Of a DNA stretch of 43,685 nucleotides, positions 16,502-25,300 are shown one piece after another. The notes beneath the pieces are model-generated. The model saw only the letters and a list, made by a program, of their open reading frames with translations. It ran no database searches and was not told where the DNA came from. The translations under genes and the position numbers were made by a program. This DNA is from Tissierella sp. P1 (GTDB taxonomy: Bacteria; Bacillota; Clostridia; Tissierellales; Tissierellaceae), in assembly GCF_002266425.1 (NCBI RefSeq), contig NZ_NPMN01000031.1:1-43685 (forward strand), written 5' to 3'. Position 1 is the stretch's first letter, and each line of letters opens with the position of its first letter.

Positions 16502-16544
16502 ATTCCTCCCAAAATTATATATTATAGTTATAATTTTGAGGAAT
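16502..16544 (-). promoter_or_regulatory. Hairpin that sequesters the binding-protein ribosome binding site
   Basis: In the minus-strand RNA ATTCCTCAAAATTATA (16544-16529) pairs perfectly with TATAATTTT..GAGGAAT (16519-16502) except for a 2-base GG bulge, closing a 9-base loop. GGGAGG, the ribosome binding site of the lipoprotein gene (16510-16505), lies in the 3' arm and bulge. The 5' arm overlaps the last codons and stop of the leader reading frame 16528-16623. Confidence 0.7.
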
Positions 16545-16623
16545 GTCTGGTGTCTTCGGAATTCTTTCCAAGCTTAATTGTAATAGAATTCCAAGTGCTC
16601 TCGTAGGTGTCTGGACTTTTCAA
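16528..16623 (-). CDS. Putative 31-residue leader peptide
   Basis: TTG start at 16623, 8 bases after a full AAAGGAGG, then 30 sense codons and TAA at 16530-16528. The peptide begins MKSPDTYESTWNSITIK and ends in RHSSKL. It lies between the operon promoter (16666-16694) and the lipoprotein gene. Its final five codons and stop form the 5' arm of the hairpin that hides the next ribosome binding site. A ribosome reaching the stop would open the hairpin, which is the layout of translational attenuation. An inner hairpin (AGAATTCC pairing, 16554-16595) sits in the middle of the frame. G+C is higher than in the surroundings. I do not recognise the peptide, and the frame could be chance within a structured RNA leader. 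Confidence 0.45.
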   Translation of the reverse strand: MKSPDTYESTWNSITIKLGKNSEDTRHSSKL

Positions 16624-16665
16624 GATTAAGGCCTCCTTTGCATAGTATAATAAATTTTAAAAACC

Positions 16666-16694
16666 ATTATATTACAGAAAATATAAAGATGCAA
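16666..16694 (-). promoter_or_regulatory. Sigma-A promoter of the amino-acid ABC operon
   Basis: Minus strand TTGCAT (16694-16689), 17-base spacer, consensus TATAAT (16671-16666). The -35 lies inside the terminator palindrome of the adjacent gene. The transcript would carry a ~160-base leader. Confidence 0.65.
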
Positions 16695-16724
16695 GAAGTT
16701 TTTTAAAAAACTTCTTGCATCTTT
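16685..16724. terminator. Perfect 40-base palindromic terminator
   Basis: 20-base arms AAAGATGCAAGAAGTTTTTT and its exact complement, followed by TTT on the plus strand and preceded by A-rich sequence. It ends the minus-strand EamA gene at 16742-17608. Confidence 0.85.
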
Positions 16725-16741
16725 TTTAAATCAGGAAATTT

Positions 16742-17608
16742 TTACTTATCAAAAATAGAAATCATTATAACTGCTAATAGTATTAATCCAATTCCAAAGA
16801 TAGTCTTTAGTCCAAAACTTTCATTTAATATTAATATTCCTATAATAACACTGGTAATAGGTTCAAAAGTACTTAAAATAGATGTATTTTGAGGACCAAC
16901 TATTTTGATTCCAATTTGAAAAAAATTTACGCCTAATCCTACTGATAAAGATAAGAATAGCGCCATCAGCCATCCTAAGGGTTTCATATTTATTGTAAAT
17001 GTTCTAGTTATTATACTAAAGATTAGCATCATAATAGATGCAATTAAACATAGATAAAAAGTTAATTTCATTGTGTTCATTTGCTTTAGACCACTTTTAT
17101 CTAAGTAGATAGTATAAAAGGCAAAAGTAATACTTGATGCAAAAGCAAGGAATATTCCAGCGAAATTAATATTTCCATTACCATCATAGAACATCAGGAC
17201 TCCCAGCAAACAAAGTATAACTGCAATTATTTTTATGATACTTGGCTTTTCTTTAAAAAATAATATACAGCCAAGTATTACAAATACAGGATATATAAAA
17301 TGGATTGTTGTTGCCATGCCAGAAGGGATGTAGTTATAGGATAAATATAATAATAATGCTGTTGCTCCATATCCTAATGTACCTACAAAGACTATTTTTT
17401 TAAACTCTTCTTTTGTAATTTTTAAAGTTTCCTTATCATTTCTCTTAATTAACAAGTATAAAAAAGGAAGTATCAATGAAAACCTATAAAATGTCAGACT
17501 TATTGCATTACCACCTGATTCATAAACAATTTTAGCCATTAGAGGCATACTTCCAAAAATAGTTGCAGAAATAATAACTGCTAATATACCTTTAGATTTG
17601 ATACTCAT
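16742..17608 (-). CDS. EamA/DMT superfamily transporter
   Basis: 288 residues from ATG 17608 (MSIKSKGILAVIISAT), 7 bases after GGGGG; a TTG at 17614 is less well placed. Ten hydrophobic segments in two EamA repeats: the first has FGSMPLMAKIVYESGGNAIS, and the second ends with NTSILSTFEPITSVIIGILI followed by NESFGLKTIFGIGLIL. These inner-membrane proteins export amino acids or other small metabolites. The substrate cannot be predicted. It is a single-gene unit between its terminator at 16685-16724 and the divergent Re-citrate synthase operon. Two further EamA genes occur in this window (25858-26738 and 29391-30290). Confidence 0.88.
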   Translation of the reverse strand: MSIKSKGILAVIISATIFGSMPLMAKIVYESGGNAISLTFYRFSLILPFLYLLIKRNDKETLKITKEEFKKIVFVGTLGYGATALLLYLSYNYIPSGMATTIHFIYPVFVILGCILFFKEKPSIIKIIAVILCLLGVLMFYDGNGNINFAGIFLAFASSITFAFYTIYLDKSGLKQMNTMKLTFYLCLIASIMMLIFSIITRTFTINMKPLGWLMALFLSLSVGLGVNFFQIGIKIVGPQNTSILSTFEPITSVIIGILILNESFGLKTIFGIGLILLAVIMISIFDK

Positions 17609-17746
17609 AATCAATCCCCCATTATGTAATTCATCATAATTTCAGTATATAGAACTTTTATATTATAATCAATCAAATACTTGATATTAGCAAAAACTAC
17701 TCTTTGAAAATGTATATTATTTAACATCTTGCAAGAAAAAAATAAA

Positions 17747-17758
17747 AACTTGCAAAAA
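17747..17758 (+). repeat. AACTTGCAAAAA motif, copy 1
   Basis: AACTTGCAAAAA five bases upstream of the -35 of the citrate-synthase operon promoter. A palindromic relative CTTGCAAG is at 17728-17735. The same 12 bases recur exactly 240 bases downstream. Confidence 0.4.
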
Positions 17759-17763
17759 TGCAC

Positions 17764-17792
17764 TTGATATTATTTTGAAACTATGCTAGAAT
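17764..17792 (+). promoter_or_regulatory. Sigma-A promoter of the Re-citrate synthase operon
   Basis: TTGATA (17764-17769), 17-base spacer, TAGAAT (17787-17792). No other equally good promoter is seen before the first gene. Confidence 0.65.
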
Positions 17793-17798
17793 TGTTTA

Positions 17799-18028
17799 AA
17801 ATATTATTTAATACATTAAAGCAAGGAATTGGAAGGAAAAACCATATAATCGCCGTAAGGCAGTGAATAAACTAGATGAAGCAAGATGAGGCTAGACAAA
17901 AAAGAAAAAAGTCATTAGAAATCAGAGGATGTAGTAGTAAGAAAAATAAAATGTTGATTTTTTAAAAAAGAAATATAAAATAAGTAAACTTGCAAAAAAG
18001 AACATAACACAAATGAGGGGGAAGAAAA
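17799..18028 (+). promoter_or_regulatory. Long (~230 base) 5' leader of unknown function
   Basis: The gap from 17609 to 18028 is 420 bases. After the promoter it contains a purine-rich RNA with one tight hairpin, GCC-GTAA-GGC (GNRA-type loop, near 17852-17861), paired CTAG segments around 17871-17895, and a repeat of AACTTGCAAAAA near its end. No riboswitch class that I know fits. Reading frames in it are short and lack start sites with ribosome binding sites. It ends in GAGGGGGAAGAAAA, the ribosome binding site of the next gene. Confidence 0.4.
17987..17998 (+). repeat. AACTTGCAAAAA motif, copy 2
   Basis: Exact second copy, 240 bases after the first, in the leader about 30 bases before the start codon at 18029. 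Confidence 0.4.
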
Positions 18029-19374
18029 ATGATTTACAGTGGCATCGATACTTTAAGACCAAATCTTTTTAAGGAAGCATTTCCTTATTCCGAAATACCA
18101 AAAGTAAAATTTAATAATATTCAATTACCAATGGATATTCCAGAAAATATATGGATTACTGATACTACCTTTAGAGATGGGCAGCAATCCATGTCATCTA
18201 TGACAGTAGAGCAAATGGTTAGAATCTATGATTATCTTCATGAGTTAGATAATGGCTCAGGCATCATAAGACAAACTGAGTTTTTTTATATTCTGATAAG
18301 GATAGAAAAGCCGTAGAAGAATGTATTAAAAGAGGATATGAGTTTCCACAGATTACTTCTTGGATTAGGGCTAATAAAGAGGATTTTAAATTAGTAAAAG
18401 AGATGGGAATTAAAGAAACAGGTATACTTATGTCTTGCTCTGACTATCACATATTTCATAAACTAAATATGACTAGAAGAGAAGCAATGCAGACTTATCT
18501 TTCTATTGCTGAGGCCGCTTTGGAAAATGGAATCACTCCGAGATGTCATTTTGAAGATATAACTCGTGCAGATTTCTTTGGATTTGTAGCTCCATTGGCG
18601 AAGAATTTAATGGGATTATCTGATAAGTATAAAATACCTGTGAAGATAAGGGCTTGTGATACCTTAGGGGTAGGAATTCCTCATGTTGGAGTAGAGTTAC
18701 CTAGATCGGTACCTGCCCTTATTCATGGATTAAGATATTATTGTGATGTGCCTTCATCATCTATCGAGTGGCATGGACATAATGATTTTAATTCTGTGGT
18801 TGTAAATTCAACTACTTCTTGGTTATTTGGAGGTTCCTCTGTCAATTCTACATTATTTGGAATTGGTGAAAGAACTGGGAATTGTCCATTAGAAGCCATG
18901 GTATTTGAATATGCACAAATAAAGGGAACTACTAAGAATATGGATCTTAAAATAATTTCTGATATAGCTGATTATTTTGGAAGGGAATTGAACTATATTG
19001 TACCAGCTCGTACACCTTTTGTAGGGAGTGAATTTAATGTCACTAGGGCTGGAATCCATGCAGATGGTATGTTAAAAAATAAAGAAATATATAATAGCTT
19101 TGATACTGAAAAGATTCTAGGTAGACCACCAATAGTTGCAGTAAATTCATACTCTGGATTGGCAGGTATTGCTGCTTGGATAAATGGATATTTTAAACTA
19201 AGTGATATAAAGAAAATAGATAAAAATGACCAGAGGATTTTGCCAATTAAAAAATGGATGGATGAAGAATATGCTAATGGAAGAACTTCAAATATTGGCA
19301 ATGATGAGCTTAAGGAATTAGTATTTAAATTTATTCCAAATATCTTAGGCAAGGAAGAAACAAAGGCAATTTAG
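18029..19374 (+). CDS. Re-type citrate synthase (isopropylmalate/homocitrate synthase family), frameshifted
   Basis: About 449 residues after repair, start ATG 18029 behind GAGGGGGAAGAAAA. HMGL-like TIM barrel: WITDTTFRDGQQS holds the metal-binding Asp, RACDTLGVGIPH and EWHGHNDFN carry the metal histidines, and NCPLEAMVFEY is followed by FVGSEFNVTRAGIHADGM. The N-terminus SGIDTLRPNLFKEAFPYSEIPK is that of clostridial Re-citrate synthases, not of LeuA. The frame is lost at the T7 run 18281-18287: one more T gives QTEFFLYSDKDRKAVEECI. Re-citrate synthase condenses acetyl-CoA and oxaloacetate in anaerobes that lack the usual Si enzyme. The genes that follow (aconitase, isocitrate dehydrogenase, pyruvate carboxylase) support citrate as the product. 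Confidence 0.88.
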
Positions 19375-19396
19375 ATGTTGATTGGAGGTAAAAAAG

Positions 19397-21313
19397 ATGA
19401 AATTAACTGTTGCAGAAAAGATAATAAAGGATCACCTAGTTACTGGAGATTTAATAAGAGGAAGTGAAATAGGATTAAAAATAGATCAAACTCTTACACA
19501 GGATTCAACTGGAACCATGGCTTATTTACAGTTTGAGGCCATTGGAGTAGATAGAGTTAAGACAAAAAAATCAGTAGCCTATATTGACCACAATATGCTT
19601 CAAACTGGTCCAGAAAATGCAGATGACCATTTATATATTCAGACAGTTGCGAAAAAATATGGAATATATTTTTCAAAGCCAGGAAATGGAATATGTCATC
19701 AAGTACACTTAGAAAGATTTGGAGTACCTGGGGAAACGCTTTTAGGGTCTGATAGCCATACACCTACCTGCGGAGGATTAGGAATGTTAGCCATAGGGGC
19801 AGGAGGACTAGATGTGGCTGTAGCAATGGCTGGGGGAGAGTATTATATAACTATGCCTTATATTGTGAAAGTTGAGCTAACAGGTAAATTAAATCCTGGT
19901 GTATCTGCTAAGGATATTATTCTTGAAGTTTTAAAAAGATATAAGGTAGTAGGTGGACTTAATAAAATATTTGAATATATAGGCGAAGGGGTTAAATCTT
20001 TATCTGTCCCAGAAAGAGCAACCATAACTAATATGGGAGCAGAACTAGGTGCTACAACCTCTATATTTCCTTCTGATGAAATTACTTATGAATTTTTAAA
20101 ACTTCAAGGAAGGGAGAAGGAATATAGGAACATAGTGGCTGATGATGATGCTTTTTATGACGAAGAAATAGTAATAAATCTTGATGAATTAGAGCCAATG
20201 GTAGCTTGTCCTCATAGTCCCGATAACGTAGTTCCAGTATCTACATTAAAAGATATTAAAGTAAATCAAGTAGCAATAGGGAGCTGTACTAATTCATCTT
20301 ATATGGATCTAATGAAAGTTGCAGAAATTTTAGATGGAAAAACTATATCAGAGGATGTGTCTTTGGTTATTTCTCCAGGTTCAAAACAAGTGTTAAATAT
20401 GCTTGCTGCAAATGGAGGACTTTCTAAACTTATATCAGCTGGAGCTAGAATACTTGAATCTGGATGTGGTCCCTGCATAGGTATGGGACAGGCTCCAATT
20501 ACTGATGGTATATCTTTGAGGACATTTAATAGAAATTTTAAAGGAAGATGTGGAACTCCTTCTGCAAATGTATATTTAGTAAGTCCTGAAGTAGCAGCAG
20601 TGTCAGCTTTAACGGGATATATTACTAATCCATCAGGTTATATGGAAAATATAAATATATTTATGCCAGAAAGGTTTTTAATAAATGATAATTTAATTGT
20701 TAATTCAGCTGATTATGGAGAAGATATAGATATTATCCGTGGACCAAACATTAAACCTTTTCCAAAATCTAAGGAATTAGGAGGAGAGATTAAGGGAAAA
20801 GTATTAATTAAAGTGAGAGATGATATAACTACAGATCATATAATGCCTTCTAATGCTAAGCTTTTACCATATAGATCTAATATTCCATATCTATCGGATT
20901 ACTGTTTAACACCTTGTGACATAGAGTTTCCTAAAAGAGCTAAGGAAAATGGCGGAGGTATTATTGTCGCAGGATTTAACTATGGGCAAGGTTCAAGTCG
21001 TGAACATGCAGCTTTAGTTCCAGTATATCTGGGGATTAGGTCTATAATAGCTAAATCCTTTGCAAGAATTCATAAACAAAACTTAATCAATAATGGGATA
21101 ATTCCTTTAGTGTTCGAGAATGAAGATGATTTTAATGATATAGATATGTTAGATGAATTAGTTATTGAAAATATGCTGGATCAGATTAATGAAGATAAGA
21201 TTATTGTAAATAATAGAATTAAAAGTAAAGTATATAAATTGATATTAGATATAACTGAAAGGCAAAGAGATATGCTCAAAGCTGGTGGACTTCTAAATAT
21301 GAAAGGGGAATAA
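19397..21313 (+). CDS. Aconitate hydratase
   Basis: 638 residues, the length of the short bacterial aconitase type. Start ATG 19397 behind TTGGAGGTAAAAAAG; a TTG at 19382 lies in that site. The three [4Fe-4S] cysteines are present: C297 (GSCTNSSYMDL), C357 and C360 (SGCGPCIGMG). LLGSDSHTPTCGGLGMLAIG near 115-135 and the swivel domain DITTDHIMPSNAKLLPYRSN and NYGQGSSREHAAL near the C-terminus are all intact. It converts citrate to isocitrate. Position between citrate synthase and isocitrate dehydrogenase excludes LeuC or homoaconitase as the better reading. The next gene follows after only two bases, so expression is tightly coupled. Confidence 0.94.
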   Translation: MKLTVAEKIIKDHLVTGDLIRGSEIGLKIDQTLTQDSTGTMAYLQFEAIGVDRVKTKKSVAYIDHNMLQTGPENADDHLYIQTVAKKYGIYFSKPGNGICHQVHLERFGVPGETLLGSDSHTPTCGGLGMLAIGAGGLDVAVAMAGGEYYITMPYIVKVELTGKLNPGVSAKDIILEVLKRYKVVGGLNKIFEYIGEGVKSLSVPERATITNMGAELGATTSIFPSDEITYEFLKLQGREKEYRNIVADDDAFYDEEIVINLDELEPMVACPHSPDNVVPVSTLKDIKVNQVAIGSCTNSSYMDLMKVAEILDGKTISEDVSLVISPGSKQVLNMLAANGGLSKLISAGARILESGCGPCIGMGQAPITDGISLRTFNRNFKGRCGTPSANVYLVSPEVAAVSALTGYITNPSGYMENINIFMPERFLINDNLIVNSADYGEDIDIIRGPNIKPFPKSKELGGEIKGKVLIKVRDDITTDHIMPSNAKLLPYRSNIPYLSDYCLTPCDIEFPKRAKENGGGIIVAGFNYGQGSSREHAALVPVYLGIRSIIAKSFARIHKQNLINNGIIPLVFENEDDFNDIDMLDELVIENMLDQINEDKIIVNNRIKSKVYKLILDITERQRDMLKAGGLLNMKGE

Positions 21314-21315
21314 TT

Positions 21316-22323
21316 ATGGAACATAATATATCTTTAATTTTAGGAGATGGTATAGGACCAGAAGTTATATCTTCTGTAGTAGAAATTATTGAAGCCACCA
21401 ATCTTAATATAAATTGGGAAATAGTTAAGGCTGGAGAGAGTTCCATTACAACTTATGGTACACCTCTTCCGGATTATGTACTAAATAGCATAAAGAAAAA
21501 TAAAGTAGCATTAAAAGGGCCTATAACTACTCCAATAGGCAAAGGATTTAGAAGCGTTAATGTAGGATTGAGACAGGGATTAAATCTCTTTGCAAATATA
21601 AGACCAATAAAATCTTATCCTGGTGTTGATGGTTTACATAAAAATGTAGATTTCATCATAGTAAGGGAAAATACAGAGGATCTATATGCAGGTATAGAGC
21701 ATATGATAGGTGAAGATGCGGCTGAGAGTATCAAAATAATAACTAGAAAAGCAAGTGAAAGGATATGTAGATATGCTTTTGAATTGGCAAAGAAGGAAGG
21801 AAGAAAAAAAGTCACACTAGCCCATAAAGCCAATATTATGAAATTATCCGATGGTTTATTTCTAGAATGTGGAAGAAAGATTTCAGAAGAGTATAAGGAT
21901 ATAGAATTTGAAGACATAATAATAGATGCTATGTGTATGAAACTTGTTCAATTACCAAGTGATTATGATATAATCGTTGCACCCAATCTATATGGTGATA
22001 TATTATCCGATTTATCAGCAGGATTTATAGGTGGATTAGGGTTAGCCCCTGGAGCTAATATAGGAGAAGGAATTGCAGTGTTTGAGCCAGTTCATGGATC
22101 AGCACCAGACATTGCAGGAAAGAATATAGCAAACCCTACTTCAGCAATATTATCTGGAATAATGATGTTGAAACATATAGGTGAGCTTGAAGCTGCAATT
22201 AGAATAGAGAAAGCTTTGGCTTTTACATTCGAGAATAAAGATAGTAAGACAATAGATCTAGGAGGAAATCTAGGAACTAAAGAATTTACAGAAGAGATTA
22301 TTAAGCATCTGGAGGTGTTATAA
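21316..22323 (+). CDS. Isocitrate dehydrogenase (NAD type, short form)
   Basis: 335 residues. Beta-decarboxylating dehydrogenase with LGDGIGPEVISSVVEII, the substrate loop RSVNVGLRQGLNLFANIRP, IVRENTEDLYAGIEHMIG (the ENTEDLYAG form typical of isocitrate dehydrogenases), AHKANIMKLSDGLF, and the metal site followed by NLYGDILSDLSAGFIGGLGL. Length and motifs fit the homotetrameric NAD-dependent subgroup. It oxidises isocitrate to 2-oxoglutarate. The start is two bases after the aconitase stop, and the pyruvate carboxylase start follows its stop with no gap (TAAATG). The coenzyme is predicted from the family only. Confidence 0.9.
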   Translation: MEHNISLILGDGIGPEVISSVVEIIEATNLNINWEIVKAGESSITTYGTPLPDYVLNSIKKNKVALKGPITTPIGKGFRSVNVGLRQGLNLFANIRPIKSYPGVDGLHKNVDFIIVRENTEDLYAGIEHMIGEDAAESIKIITRKASERICRYAFELAKKEGRKKVTLAHKANIMKLSDGLFLECGRKISEEYKDIEFEDIIIDAMCMKLVQLPSDYDIIVAPNLYGDILSDLSAGFIGGLGLAPGANIGEGIAVFEPVHGSAPDIAGKNIANPTSAILSGIMMLKHIGELEAAIRIEKALAFTFENKDSKTIDLGGNLGTKEFTEEIIKHLEVL

Positions 22324-25300
22324 ATGGAAAATAAATTTAAAAAGGTGTTAGTCGCCAATAGAGGAGAAATCGCAATAAGGATATTCAGAGCTTGTAATGA
22401 ACTTGGAATAAGGACCGTGGCTATTTATTCTAATGAAGATAAGAACTCCTTATTTAGAACAAAAGCTGATGAATCTTATTTAATAGGAAGAAATAAAGGA
22501 CCTATAGAAGCATATTTAAATATAGATGAAATTATTAAATTATCATTGAAAAAAGGAGTAGATGCTATCCATCCAGGTTATGGATTTTTATCTGAGAATC
22601 CAGAGTTAGCAAGAAAATGTAAAGAAGTAGGCATTGAATTTATAGGACCAACACATGAGATGATGGATAGTCTAGGGGATAAGATAAAGTCTAAAAAGGT
22701 AGCACATAGTGTTGGAGTACCAACTATCCCAGGAATTGAAAAAGCAGTAGCTTCTGAAGAAGAAGCAATAGAGTTTGCTAGATTTGCCGGATATCCTGTT
22801 ATACTTAAAGCAGCTGCTGGCGGCGGCGGCAGAGGCATGAGGGTTGTAAGAGATGAAAAGGATTTAATAAGGGAATACTATAGTGCAAAAAATGAAGCTA
22901 AAAAAGCTTTTGGTATTGATGATATATTTATTGAAAAATATCTTGAAAAGCCAAAGCATATAGAGGTTCAGATATTAGGAGATAAATATGGAAATATAGT
23001 TCATTTATTTGAGAGGGATTGCTCTATACAGAGAAGACATCAAAAGGTTATTGAATATACTCCTGCATTTTCTATTACAGAAGAGCAAAGGCAAAATATA
23101 TGTAATGATGCAGTTAAAATAGCGAAGGCTGTTAATTATAGAAATGCTGGGACTGTTGAATTTTTATTAGATAAACATGGAAATCACTATTTTATTGAGG
23201 TAAATCCTAGGATACAGGTAGAACATACTGTATCTGAGATGGTTACAGGAATTGATATAGTCCAGTCTCAAATTTTAATAGCTCAGGGATATCCTCTCGA
23301 TTCTGATGAAATAGGAATTAAAGGACAGGAAAGCATACAGATAAGAGGCTATGCAATACAATGCAGGGTTACTACAGAGGATCCATTAAATAACTTTGCT
23401 CCAGATACAGGTAATATTGATATATATAGAACTGGTTCTGGGTTTGGTATCAGACTTGACGGAGGTAGTGGATTTACTGGCGCAAACATTAGCCCCTATT
23501 ATGATAGTCTTTTAGTAAAGGTAACTTCCTGGTCTAGGACTTTTGAAGATGCTGCAAGAAAAGTAAAAAGAGCATTAAAGGAAGTAAAAATTAGAGGAGT
23601 AAAGACTAATATTCCTTTTTTAATAAATGTATTAAATCATGAGGATTTTTTAAATGGAAAATGTGATACTGGATTTATTTCTCATAATCCAGAATTATTT
23701 GATATTACTGCAAAGGTGGATATTGAACTAAAGGTTCTAAACTTTATAGGAGAAAAGGTAGTAAATGAAACTATAGGTAACAAACCAGATTTTGATATTC
23801 CAAAGGTGCCGAAGGTAAATAGACCTAGAGGCCAATACGGTACTAAGCAAATATTAGATGAAAAAGGTCCTGAAGGTTTAGTAGAATGGATTAAAGACAG
23901 TAAATCTCTGCTAATTACAGATACTACACTAAGGGATGCACATCAATCTCTGATGGCCACTAGAATGAGAACTGCTGATATGCATAGAATCTCTAAAGCT
24001 ATTTCAGTGCTAGGAAAAGAGTTATTTTCTTTAGAAATGTGGGGAGGAGCAACCTTTGATGTGGCTTATAGGTTTTTAAAAGAATCTCCTTGGGAAAGAT
24101 TAGAAGTCCTAAGAAAGAAGATACCTAATGTATTGTTTCAAATGCTTCTAAGAGGTGCCAACGCAGTAGGATATAGAAATTATCCAGATAATGTAATTAG
24201 GGAGTTCGTAAGAGAAGCTGCTGAAAAGGGTATAGATGTTTTTAGAATATTTGACTCACTGAATTGGCTAAAGGGCATGGAAGTAGCTATAGATGAGGTT
24301 TTGAAGGTAGGAAAAGTAGCGGAAGCCTGTATCTGTTATACTGGAGATATTTTAGATAAATCAAAGACTAAATATAACTTGGATTATTATATAAAGACCG
24401 CTAAGGAAATAGAAAAAACGGGAGCTCATATACTGGGGATTAAAGATATGTCTTCCTTATTAAAACCTCAAGCAGCCTATGAATTAGTTAAGGCATTGAA
24501 ATCAGAGATTAGTATTCCTATTCATCTTCATACCCATGATACCAGTGGAAATGGAATAGCAACAGTACTAATGGCAGCTCATGCCGGTGTAGATATATTA
24601 GATACTGCATTTAATAGCATGGCAGGTTTAACATCTCAACCTGCATTAAATTCTGTAGTTGCAGCTTTGGAACATACAGATAGATGTACAGGATTAAATT
24701 TAGATGATTTACAAGTTATCTCTGACTATTGGAGTACAATAAGGCCAATATATAGTCAATTTGAATCGGGGTTAAAATCAGGAACTGCAGAAATATATAA
24801 ATATGAAATTCCAGGAGGACAATATTCCAACCTTAAACCTCAGGTTGAGAGTTTTGGGTTAGGCCATAGATTTGATGATGTAAAAGAAATGTATAGAGTT
24901 GTTAATGAAATGCTTGGAGATATTGTAAAGGTAACACCAACTTCCAAGGTTGTAGGAGATATGGCTATATTTATGGTGCAAAATGACTTAACTCCAGAAA
25001 ATATCTATGATAAAGCTAAGGATATGGCATTTCCAGATTCAGTAGTTTCATATTTTCAAGGTATGATGGGTCAACCCATGGGGGGATTCCCTGAGAGGCT
25101 TCAAAAATTGGTATTAAAAGGTGAAGAGCCTATTACCTGTAGACCAGGAGAATTACTTCCTCCTGAGGATTTTGAAAAAATTGAAGAGTATCTAAATGAG
25201 AAATATAATATAATTCCACAAAGGAAAGACTTATTATCTTATTCCCTATATCCTAAGGTTTTCGAGGATTATCTAAGGTATGTTGAAGAACATGGAGACT

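Noticed and set aside
17821..17890. Leader-peptide candidate upstream of the citrate synthase gene (reading ARNWKEKPYNRRKAVNKL)
   Set aside because: The frame is open for about 23 codons but has no usable start codon with a ribosome binding site, and the segment is better explained as untranslated leader RNA.
18029..19374. 2-Isopropylmalate or homocitrate synthase of leucine or lysine synthesis
   Set aside because: The N-terminus, the lack of a LeuA regulatory domain, and the partners isocitrate dehydrogenase and pyruvate carboxylase fit Re-citrate synthase better.
21316..22323. 3-Isopropylmalate dehydrogenase (LeuB)
   Set aside because: ENTEDLYAGIEH and the aconitase/citrate synthase context indicate isocitrate dehydrogenase.
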